Below are positions 1 to 6,296 of a stretch of DNA of 21,267 nucleotides, in pieces. The position numbers and the translations under genes were made by a program. The notes beneath the pieces are model-generated. The model was given only the letters and a program-made list of their open reading frames with translations, ran no database searches and was not told where the DNA came from. Numbering within the stretch: position 1 is the first letter of the stretch; each line of letters starts with the position of its first letter. Origin of the DNA: JAZGDL01 sp036477795. GTDB lineage: Bacteria > Planctomycetota > Phycisphaerae > UBA1845. The stretch is from contig JAZGDL010000148.1 of the NCBI GenBank assembly GCA_036477795.1, positions 1 through 21,267 of the forward strand. Direction: 5' to 3'.

Positions 1-77
1 AGTACATCGGGGATGGGGGAACCGTTACCTGTTATTGCTCTGCACGGCGGACCCCACGGGACCGCCGATTCCTGCGT

Positions 78-110
78 AATCCGCAATCGGCAATCGACAA
101 TCCGCAATCG
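78..110. repeat. AATCCGCAATCG-type simple repeat
   Basis: Four tandem, slightly degenerate units of the type AATCCGC/AATCGGC/AATCGAC run up to the 3' end of the next gene. The same motif recurs near 8718-8759, 10636-10654 and 15307-15355, always in intergenic DNA. No function is visible. The rest of positions 1-112 shows no gene. Confidence 0.7.
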
Positions 111-112
111 CC

Positions 113-811
113 TCACGCCGCCGCCGGGCGACGCCGCCGGACAATCACAATGGTCGCCACCGTGAAGATCAGCAGCGCCATGACGACCATGCCCCATTCG
201 GAGACGGTGGGGATGGATTTGTTCGTCTCTTTCGGGGCATGAACGGGCCCCAAGCCGCCCCCTACCGGCGCCACCCAAGTGACGGGGAATGGGCCACCGG
301 GGATCTTTATGACTTCCCAATCGAAATCCCCTGAAGGCCAGGGATGGTCGTACCCGAACGTGAATAACCCACTGGGATCGACACCGGTTCCGGCCCCACC
401 ATCGCTCCAATGGATGGCGCACGCTGCGACAGGGACCGGCCCGGGCGACCCGCCGCCATGGGGCGTCTTTACCTTGTCGGCGGAATGCCACAGCGCCGGC
501 CGGGGGGGGAGGAGGAGTGGCGCAAATGGTGGTGGAGGGGGATTCGCAACAATCGCGAACGTCCATCCCGCCGGCATACAGATATTCGTGTAGTTGGCGG
601 GATCGCAATCATTAGTCCCAATATAGATGTCTGACAGATTGACTCCAACACCCTCGAAGACGGGATACGCATAGTCTCGAGGATCCCCTGCGGGGCAACT
701 GGTTCCGCCCGTACCACCGGACTCTGCCCCGTCACAGCCCACCCCGCTCTTCCCAGCGAACGCCGGGCTTGCCAGGCCGGCGACAAAGATAGCGACTACA
801 AGCTTTCGCAT
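113..811 (-). CDS. Secreted protein with IPTL-CTERM sorting tail
   Basis: This 232-residue protein starts with a clear signal peptide (residues 1-19, AFA cleavage motif before Gly20). It ends with the tripartite tail of the IPTL-CTERM class: IPTVSEWG at about residues 200-207, a hydrophobic segment of about 18 residues, then a run of four arginines. In that family the tail is recognised by a dedicated membrane sorting enzyme and the protein ends up at the envelope or outside the cell. The mature part is low in recognisable domains, rich in Gly and Pro with a proline run near residues 91-95, and has five or six cysteines, mostly in the N-terminal half. The ATG is supported by GGAG about 8 bases upstream (819-823). 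The likely partner enzyme is not in this window. The passenger's function is unknown. Confidence 0.85.
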   Translation of the reverse strand: MRKLVVAIFVAGLASPAFAGKSGVGCDGAESGGTGGTSCPAGDPRDYAYPVFEGVGVNLSDIYIGTNDCDPANYTNICMPAGWTFAIVANPPPPPFAPLLLPPRPALWHSADKVKTPHGGGSPGPVPVAACAIHWSDGGAGTGVDPSGLFTFGYDHPWPSGDFDWEVIKIPGGPFPVTWVAPVGGGLGPVHAPKETNKSIPTVSEWGMVVMALLIFTVATIVIVRRRRPAAA

Positions 812-880
812 GATTGTTTCTCCGTTTTCTTGCTTCGTTCCACAACGTAAGGTTTAATGAGTTTCGTAGTTTCGTAGTAG

Positions 881-897
881 GGTGGGCAGTGCCCACC
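881..897. repeat. Palindromic hairpin GGTGGGC-AGT-GCCCACC
   Basis: A perfect 7-bp inverted repeat with a 3-base loop lies upstream of the IPTL-CTERM gene. It follows two direct copies of GTTTCGTAG (about 860-878). It has the look of a dispersed REP-like element rather than a terminator, since no T-run follows on either strand. Confidence 0.5.
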
Positions 898-923
898 AGA
901 TTCCTCACGGTAGCGACCTATAT

Positions 924-937
924 AACCGTGCACGGTT
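924..937. promoter_or_regulatory. 14-bp perfect palindrome, possible operator
   Basis: AACCGTGCACGGTT is perfectly self-complementary and lies 113 bp upstream of the IPTL-CTERM start, next to the AT-rich stretch CTATATAA. It has no loop, so a dimeric DNA-binding protein site fits better than an RNA hairpin. No regulator gene lies nearby. Inferred only from symmetry. Confidence 0.3.
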
Positions 938-1036
938 CTGCAAAACCACACTGGTTGCGAAACACCGCGCGGGCACCAGAAAGCTAGCTTGCCAGCGCCC
1001 GCGGCTCACTGACGCTGCAAAATCGCGCACGGCCAT

Positions 1037-2026
1037 CTAGAACGGAGGTGCACGGGGATACGCCTGGCGGAGGGTCCAGGACTGGAGGGCCAGGACTACT
1101 TGTGATGGATGCCACGCAGCGACGTTGGGCGATCCGGCCAATGACTTGTAGGCCGGGAAGCCGAGGCGGGCGCCGCTCACAATGTAGACCAGCGAGGTGT
1201 TGGCGCAGGCCACCAGGAAGGCTGTGAAGACGTAGCCGAGCAGGCGGACGAGCCAGTGCAGGTGCGGGCCTTCACCTTGCGAGCCGGTGAGCGGGCCTTC
1301 ATGCGGGCCGGATGGGTTGTGAAGGTGAAGGACGGTCTCGACCAGGGTCCAGCCGAGGGCCAACACGAGGAGCTTGAAGACGAAGGGGCGGGTGGGCAGC
1401 GCGGCAAGCCCGACATAGACGGCTGGGATCACGATCAATAACGCGAGTAACCATGCCGACGGGCCGAAGACGGGGGCTGTCGGGTCGATGGCGGGCACCG
1501 TGGCGGCGACCCCGGGCGCCGGGCCAGCCGTGCAGAACACATACAGGCAGGCGCCCCACAGCCCGCCGGCTAGCGCGGCTGCGGATGGGCCCAACCATCG
1601 GATGGCTACGAACAGCGGCAGGAAGCTGATACAGGCTAACCAATGATGGTCCGGCGAGCGCAAGGCTACGGCGGTGAGCAAGGCGCTGAGCGCCAGCGAC
1701 ACGGCCAGTGCCGCTACTTTGACGCTGCGCGGCAGCGTGGAGCGTATCCCGAAGCCGGCTTCCCGACAGGTCGGACCGGCTGGAAAGCCGGTCCCACAGA
1801 CTGGAAACCCAGTCCCACAGTAGTTTGGGGATAGGCTCTTATTCGCGATGCCTTGTGGGTTCGTGAACACGAACGCCGCTCCCCTCGCCTGGACTTCGAT
1901 CCGTCCTCCAGTCGGGCTATGCCCGACGCAATCCAACACGAAACGGTTCCCACCCTGGCTCTGGAAATAGTACCAAAGAGACATCGACCGTGCAAGTCGG
2001 CTGAAAAGTCTACGAACGGATCCCAA
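1037..2026 (-). CDS. Integral membrane protein, start uncertain
   Basis: The reliable part runs from about residue 100 to the end. It has about five hydrophobic segments (for example VKVAALAVSLALSALL, WLACISFLPLFVAI, LLALLIVIPAVYV, LVLALGWTLVETV and YVFTAFLVACA). The order and style recall the membrane half of apolipoprotein N-acyltransferase (Lnt), but the nitrilase-like catalytic domain is absent, so this would be a fragment or a separate short family. The N-terminal 100 residues are suspect: residues about 69-85 (motif CGTGFP twice) are simply the translation of a palindromic repeat at 1775-1820. There is no methionine after residue 15, so the true start is either a GTG/TTG I cannot pin down or lost. 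The gene may be decaying. The family call is a guess; being a membrane protein is well supported. Confidence 0.5.
   Translation of the reverse strand: MGSVRRLFSRLARSMSLWYYFQSQGGNRFVLDCVGHSPTGGRIEVQARGAAFVFTNPQGIANKSLSPNYCGTGFPVCGTGFPAGPTCREAGFGIRSTLPRSVKVAALAVSLALSALLTAVALRSPDHHWLACISFLPLFVAIRWLGPSAAALAGGLWGACLYVFCTAGPAPGVAATVPAIDPTAPVFGPSAWLLALLIVIPAVYVGLAALPTRPFVFKLLVLALGWTLVETVLHLHNPSGPHEGPLTGSQGEGPHLHWLVRLLGYVFTAFLVACANTSLVYIVSGARLGFPAYKSLAGSPNVAAWHPSQVVLALQSWTLRQAYPRAPPF
1775..1820. repeat. Dispersed hairpin repeat, TCCCACAG family
   Basis: Two adjacent units are present: ACCGGCTGGAAAGCCGGT followed by TCCCACAG, and ACTGGAAACCCAGT followed by TCCCACAG. Two related units, arranged as an inverted pair, lie at 17241-17295. 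The stems differ but remain paired. This copy sits inside the N-terminal part of the membrane-protein reading frame. Confidence 0.75.
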
Positions 2027-2048
2027 ACATCTGATGGCGTACCTTGAA

Positions 2049-2073
2049 CCGAGCCGCGACCGTCAGGGAGCGG
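2049..2073. repeat. 25-bp dispersed repeat, copy 1
   Basis: The sequence CCGAGCCGCGACCGTCAGGG plus AGCGG matches, in inverted orientation and at 23 of 25 positions, a second copy at 2553-2577. Read on the minus strand it encodes PLPDGRGSV, a phrase I recognise as recurring in translations of environmental bacterial genomes. The 305-bp gap 2027-2331 holds this element and the hairpins at 2199-2246, and otherwise no gene that I can support. Confidence 0.7.
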
Positions 2074-2198
2074 ATGCACGAGAGCCGCTGATACAGCAGT
2101 CAACCGCTTCCTCACGCGCGCGACTCGGATTGCCCATCGATTGAGGTCTGTCGCAACACTAGTTTATAGTTTCTGAATGGATGCCGCACGCATGGCCT

Positions 2199-2246
2199 GC
2201 GCCACCCACAAGGGGTGGCGCTACGTTGGCAGATGGGCCACCCATC
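2199..2246. repeat. Pair of palindromic hairpins
   Basis: GCGCCACCC-ACAAG-GGGTGGCGC (2199-2221) is a perfect 9-bp stem. It is followed closely by GATGGG-CCA-CCCATC (2232-2246). They lie 86 bp past the stop of the lipoprotein gene. They could slow 3'-end decay of its mRNA, but there is no T-run for intrinsic termination. Confidence 0.55.
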
Positions 2247-2331
2247 GAGGTCAGGCCGGTGTGAGCGGGTGGCCGGCGCCGCTTGTACGTCGGCGAATGA
2301 TCCCTCACCATCCTGGTGACACAGCCTGTCA

Positions 2332-3075
2332 CTACTCGTTTCCGGTCGGGCTTTTTCCGGCGAGCATGATTTCGGCAACGCGGGGGTGGCCGGGCGTGAA
2401 TCGAATGTGGACTTCGCGGCCGGTGTCTTGGCCGAAGTACTGGAAGGCGGCGGCCAGCAGGAAGTTGGCAATGGTGCGCAGGTCGGAACTGGAGCCGGTG
2501 CTGGCGGCGGTGCAGGTCCACACCGCGGCGCGTGCGACCTCTTTTTCAGATGCCGCTCCCTTACGGTCGCGGTTCGGATATGCAGCAGCCCATCGCTCTC
2601 GCTCATACAAGGTCGCTCCCAGGAACCGCGTGTAGTAGGTGTAGCTGTAGGCCATGGGGTACGAGAAGCCGGGATAGCTGAAGCCTACCGCGGACCAGTG
2701 CCGTCTGCCGTGGTAGACGTATGAGGTGGTGAAGCGAGGCGTTGCGTAGGTGTAGTCACAAACGGTTTCCGTGGGCCCCTGGTCGATGCTCAGCCAGCAG
2801 GCAAGAACATAGTCGGCGTCCTCCTCGGTGCCGATCCCGTAGCCGAGTTCGCGGATGAGGTGCTCGACTTTGCGGCTCACCTCGGCTTCCAGCAGCGGTT
2901 CGTCAGGCTCAGACCCGACGACTACGGCGATGGTCGCGGGCGGCTGGGTTTCGAGACTGGGGAAGGGCAGGTCGTGGGACAGATAGGCGTTGACACGGAC
3001 ACGCGTTCCCGCACAGCCCGGCAGGACTGCGGCTGAAAGGGTAGCGACTATCGCCGTTTTGAAGATCGCGTTCAC
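2332..3075 (-). CDS. Putative lipoprotein (DUF4136-like)
   Basis: This 247-residue protein has a lipoprotein signal: a hydrophobic stretch from about residue 7, then LPGC with the lipidated Cys at 21. The Pro at -2 is atypical for a lipobox. The mature part has a mixed alpha/beta look, with a segment rich in Tyr and aromatic residues (about 115-160). The style suggests the DUF4136-type periplasmic lipoproteins, which I infer from general pattern only. Translation starts at GTG; AGGAG lies 12 bases upstream (3088-3092), rather far. Residues about 167-175 are encoded by a copy of a dispersed repeat (2553-2577), so this stretch may be a recent in-frame insertion. Function unknown; the envelope location is fairly secure. 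Confidence 0.7.
   Translation of the reverse strand: MNAIFKTAIVATLSAAVLPGCAGTRVRVNAYLSHDLPFPSLETQPPATIAVVVGSEPDEPLLEAEVSRKVEHLIRELGYGIGTEEDADYVLACWLSIDQGPTETVCDYTYATPRFTTSYVYHGRRHWSAVGFSYPGFSYPMAYSYTYYTRFLGATLYERERWAAAYPNRDRKGAASEKEVARAAVWTCTAASTGSSSDLRTIANFLLAAAFQYFGQDTGREVHIRFTPGHPRVAEIMLAGKSPTGNE
2553..2577. repeat. 25-bp dispersed repeat, copy 2, inside a CDS
   Basis: This inverted copy of the element at 2049-2073 differs at two positions. It lies in the lipoprotein gene and is read as part of P-N-R-D-R-K-G-A, without breaking the frame. Confidence 0.65.
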
Positions 3076-3262
3076 GGATGTTTACAACTCCTGCATCATT
3101 ATAGGCGGTAGCAAGGATGCGTCACTGTGTCGCTCCCGGCCCAAACAGGATTCCCCTTGTCGCTGGGCCGGTGTGCTCCGCTACCGATCGATTGAGGGTT
3201 GGGTAGCATGGATCCCGACATATCGTCGGGAGAGGCACATCCGTGCGACTCGCCCGAAACGC

Positions 3263-3289
3263 CATGGGTCCGCCTGTGGCGGACCCATG
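3263..3289. repeat. Perfect 12-bp inverted repeat, GGTCCGC family
   Basis: CATGGGTCCGCC-TGT-GGCGGACCCATG is perfect. The core GGTCCGC/GCGGACC recurs twice at 13347-13396. It lies in the 402-bp gap 3076-3477, between the lipoprotein start and the end of the large nuclease gene. That gap otherwise holds the terminator at 3383-3422 and nothing else I can support. Confidence 0.65.
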
Positions 3290-3382
3290 CCACGCGCGTA
3301 GACTACGCTACACATGTACTAAGAGATGGGCCATCCTGGCAACACATCAGGACCGTTCGGCGAGAACGAAACGGAGACCGCG

Positions 3383-3422
3383 CCATAAAGAAGGCGGGGT
3401 CGGCCAAGTTGCCTACCCCGCC
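3383..3422 (-). terminator. Intrinsic terminator of the large nuclease gene
   Basis: Read on the minus strand, GGCGGGGT pairs perfectly with ACCCCGCC, with a small inner GGC/GCC stem, followed by TTCTTTAT. It lies about 55 bases past the stop at 3478. Closely related hairpins follow the other two cysteine-rich genes (8785-8822 and 10683-10718). Confidence 0.75.
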
Positions 3423-3477
3423 CTTGAGTCCATCATCCTCGGCTAGGAACTACCTCCAGCCGGGACCTCTACGTTGG

Positions 3478-6048
3478 TCACTTGCACGTACCGTTACCCT
3501 TGCACTTGTTCGAGCAGCACTCGCTGTTCTGTGTGCAGGAGGCACCGCTGGGCAAGCAGCAGTCCGGATCGTTGGCAGGAGTGCAGGCGGCGGGATCGCA
3601 GCAGCCGTCCGCCGGACCGCACGCCGGCCAGATGTTCTCACAGCCGGCAACCGGATCGCAACTGTCAGTGGTGCACGATTCACCGTCGTTGCAGTCGATC
3701 GGATCGTTCTGGCACAGGCCCGTGCCCGGATCGCAGCTATCCGTCGTGCATGGGTCGCTGTCGTCGCAATCGACCGGATCGTTTGAGCACACCCCACCGG
3801 TGCAGATATCGGTGGTGCACAAGTCCCCGTCGTCGCAATCGGCGTTAGTAACGCAAGCGCAGTCGATTGCGCAGTTGACCTCGTCCTCTGCCCCTTCGCA
3901 GATGCCATCACCGCAGCAGGTAGAGGGCGCCGGTACGTCGGTGCAGGTATTGCCCTGCCCCGTGCACCGCTCGTCGGCACAGGTAATTCCGTACTGCGCC
4001 GTACCGTCGCCGCAGCAGTAGCGGTTCGCCGGTTTGCCGCTTAGCTTGCTGTTGCAGTCCCCGGGACAGGACCCGCAGTCCTCGCCGTCGGCGGTCTCAC
4101 AGATGTTGTTCCCGCAGAACGCCCCGAAACTGGGACAGTCGTTGGGGCAGTTGTTGCAATCCTCGCCCGCGTCGCACGTGCCGTTGTTGTCGCAGGCCGT
4201 GCATACGTCGTTGACCTCGTCACACCCCTGACCGGGGCAGGGGTCGGAGCCCGCTTGGCAGTCCAGCACCGGATCGCAGGTCTCAGCCCCGTTGCAGAAC
4301 AGGCCATCATCGCAATTGGCGTTGTTGGCTGTGTTGGAGCAGGTGTCGGTGGTCTCGTTGCAGGAGTCATCCGTACAAGCGACCCCGTCATCACAAGGAT
4401 CCGTTCCTGCTTGACACGATCCCGCGACACACGTCTCGGATCCGTTGCAGAACAGCCCGTCATCGCACTCCGGATCTCCGGTGCAGCCACCGCCGCACCC
4501 GTCGAACGTCTGACCGGTGTTTGGCAGACCCCGCGTGTTCGGCCCAGGCGGCTGCCAGGTGAAGTCCGCGGACTGGGCCCCGGTTCCCGACAGTTGAAGG
4601 GAGTCACCTACCGGCGGGGCAGGGTCCTCGTCGACACCGATGTCCACGGAGGTCATCCCGTTCGCCGGGCCGTCCGTTGCCGTAAACGACCCCTCGTAGC
4701 TGATAAATTCGATGACCGTGCTGGCCGGATCGACCAGGGCCAGCCCGTCCGGGGCTCCGTTCTGCATCGGGATGAAGTCGAAATCCAGCGTTCCGATGCA
4801 GCCTCCTTGATCGGCAATCGTCCCCGACAGAGTTATGGTCTTGTAGCTGGCCCCGCCGTTGCCGTTGTATCCGACCACTGTCCAACCGGTGAGGTTGGTT
4901 CCGTCCGGGCCAGCGATTTCGACGAACTCGCCCGTATCGGTCCCACTGTTATCGTAGTGGAACTCGTTGATCCATGGGTCGCCGCTCGGCGTGAAGCAGG
5001 TATCGGTAGCCTCGTCACAGCTCTGCCCCGGGCAAGGGTCGGTGCCCGCCTGGCAGGAACCACCGACGCAGGTCTCCGCCCCGTTACAGAACAAGCCGTC
5101 GTCGCACTCGGGGTCCGTGGCGCAGCCGCAGTTATTGTTGAACAGACACTCCACCCACTCGGGATGGTCGATGAAGGGGTTCCGGTTGCCCTGATCCAAG
5201 AAAACGGAATCGTTTCTGGCGTGCTCAACAGCGTCGACTGGGTCATCCTGGTGCCATTGCAAAAGCACGGTCAGCATGCCCATGTAGGCGACGGACTCGT
5301 TGCTTCCGGTGTTGCTGGCATCGATCAACGCTTCGTTATCGGTCAGAATCAAGTCCGGTTCCGCCGCCCCTGTAATCCCGTGCGTTCCACCCTCGTACCG
5401 GATGTCCATGTAGAACTGTGCACGGGCCACATCGCCCCGGCGACCGTTCCACGTCTCCCACGTACCCTGCGTGAAAGATCCTTCGGTCCAGTTCGAGTTG
5501 CCGGGATAGGTTCCGCTGCCACCGCCTTGACCGTTGTTCACATCGGTCACCTTTTCGAGGCATCCTGAGTTGCAGGTGCGGTAGGGCTTATTGCTGCGAG
5601 AGCTGTTGTAGCCGCTGTCGCACAGGAAGAGGTGATGGCAATCGGTGTAGGGGTAGTTCTGAGAGTTGTCATTGGGGAACCCGTAGGATTTCGGCCAGGT
5701 ATGCTCGCGATTATAAGGGCCTGTACCCCCTCCGAATTTCTCGAAACTTCTGTTCCTGTAGACGTCCAGGATGTTGCTGGCGTTGTTGGGGTCCTCATCG
5801 GCGTCCTCCAAAATGTCCCACGTGTCGCGACTGGTGGACGTGTAAGGGAACCGGGTGTGATCGTCGATCACCTCGTGCAAGGTGGCCCTTAACGTCGTTG
5901 AATTGGTGGCATCGACCGTGTCGTAGTAACCGGGCGGGGGATCCGCCCCAGCGCGCTGTGACCAGCAGACTAGGGCTGCGCAAAGGGCAACAGAAAAAAC
6001 AACGGTGGTGCGAGGCCGAACGTTTCGACTCTCGATCTTCTTGAGCAT
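3478..6048 (-). CDS. Secreted endonuclease I with lamin-tail and Cys-rich repeats
   Basis: This 856-residue protein has four parts. A signal peptide covers residues 1 to about 35. An endonuclease I (EndA/Vvn-type, His-Me finger) domain spans about 40-300; it shows the catalytic NREHTWPKSYG at about 112-122, a DCHHL motif, GYNSSRSN and RRGDVARAQFYMDIRY. A lamin-tail-like domain begins at WINEFHYDN (about 359) and ends near 505. A cysteine-rich region then runs to the end: ETC-GGSCQAGTDPC and DCDDGDxCTTDxC units resembling Dictyostelium CTDC repeats, closing with CTQNSECCSNKC, knottin-like. It should degrade nucleic acids non-specifically outside the cell, needing disulfides. AGGAGG at 7 bases (6056-6061) fixes the ATG. 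The leader upstream is shared with the paralogue at 8877-10184, which lacks the lamin-tail part. Confidence 0.9.
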   Translation of the reverse strand: MLKKIESRNVRPRTTVVFSVALCAALVCWSQRAGADPPPGYYDTVDATNSTTLRATLHEVIDDHTRFPYTSTSRDTWDILEDADEDPNNASNILDVYRNRSFEKFGGGTGPYNREHTWPKSYGFPNDNSQNYPYTDCHHLFLCDSGYNSSRSNKPYRTCNSGCLEKVTDVNNGQGGGSGTYPGNSNWTEGSFTQGTWETWNGRRGDVARAQFYMDIRYEGGTHGITGAAEPDLILTDNEALIDASNTGSNESVAYMGMLTVLLQWHQDDPVDAVEHARNDSVFLDQGNRNPFIDHPEWVECLFNNNCGCATDPECDDGLFCNGAETCVGGSCQAGTDPCPGQSCDEATDTCFTPSGDPWINEFHYDNSGTDTGEFVEIAGPDGTNLTGWTVVGYNGNGGASYKTITLSGTIADQGGCIGTLDFDFIPMQNGAPDGLALVDPASTVIEFISYEGSFTATDGPANGMTSVDIGVDEDPAPPVGDSLQLSGTGAQSADFTWQPPGPNTRGLPNTGQTFDGCGGGCTGDPECDDGLFCNGSETCVAGSCQAGTDPCDDGVACTDDSCNETTDTCSNTANNANCDDGLFCNGAETCDPVLDCQAGSDPCPGQGCDEVNDVCTACDNNGTCDAGEDCNNCPNDCPSFGAFCGNNICETADGEDCGSCPGDCNSKLSGKPANRYCCGDGTAQYGITCADERCTGQGNTCTDVPAPSTCCGDGICEGAEDEVNCAIDCACVTNADCDDGDLCTTDICTGGVCSNDPVDCDDSDPCTTDSCDPGTGLCQNDPIDCNDGESCTTDSCDPVAGCENIWPACGPADGCCDPAACTPANDPDCCLPSGASCTQNSECCSNKCKGNGTCK

Positions 6049-6281
6049 GGCAGTGCCTCCTGTTTTGAAGTGTTTCCGTTAAACCAACGCTATTGCGGTT
6101 TCAGGGGCCACAAGCCCCATATCCTGGGAAGTCTCAAACGCGGTGCCGACGGAACTCCCGTTCGCCCGTCGCCCGCAGACCTTATGGCAACTAAGTCCGA
6201 AAATATGGCAGGTGGATTATCGCACACCCGCCGACCCGCTGCAAGGAAAAATCTGTCAGACCCGAACACAAGACGAACTCG
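6016..6281 (-). repeat. Conserved 266-bp leader, copy 1
   Basis: This stretch covers the first 11 codons, ribosome-binding site and 5' leader of the large nuclease gene. It matches 10217-10482 at a constant offset with 9 differences, only one of them before 6186. As minus-strand RNA it can form CGGACUU/AAGGUCUG (6193-6199 with 6176-6183), CGACGG/CCGUCG (6166-6171 with 6147-6152) and GGGGC-UUGUG-GCCCC (6104-6118). A closing pairing CCAUAU/AUAUGG (6203-6208 with 6117-6122) excludes the GGGGC hairpin. I match it to no riboswitch class I know. One frame on the minus strand is open for 59 codons (6090-6269, GTG start, no visible ribosome-binding site). Confidence 0.8.
6216..6244 (-). promoter_or_regulatory. 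Candidate promoter of leader copy 1
   Basis: On the minus strand TTGCAG (6239-6244) and GATAAT (6216-6221) are separated by exactly 17 bases. The -10 is 5/6 to the sigma-70 consensus; the -35 is weak. The same spacing and -10 occur in copy 2. If used, the RNA would start near 6209 and include the hairpins listed for the leader. Confidence 0.35.
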
Positions 6282-6296
6282 TGGTACGCAGAGGTG

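Noticed and set aside
4255..5568. 437-codon open frame on the plus strand opposite the large nuclease
   Set aside because: It is antisense to a well-supported secreted nuclease with clear domains; its protein has no recognisable motif and arises from the high GC content.
6062..6281. Known riboswitch or 6S RNA in the duplicated leader
   Set aside because: I looked for the B12 box, the TPP motif, the ykkC and c-di-GMP aptamer signatures and a 6S-like bubble, and none fits convincingly; left as an unassigned structured leader.
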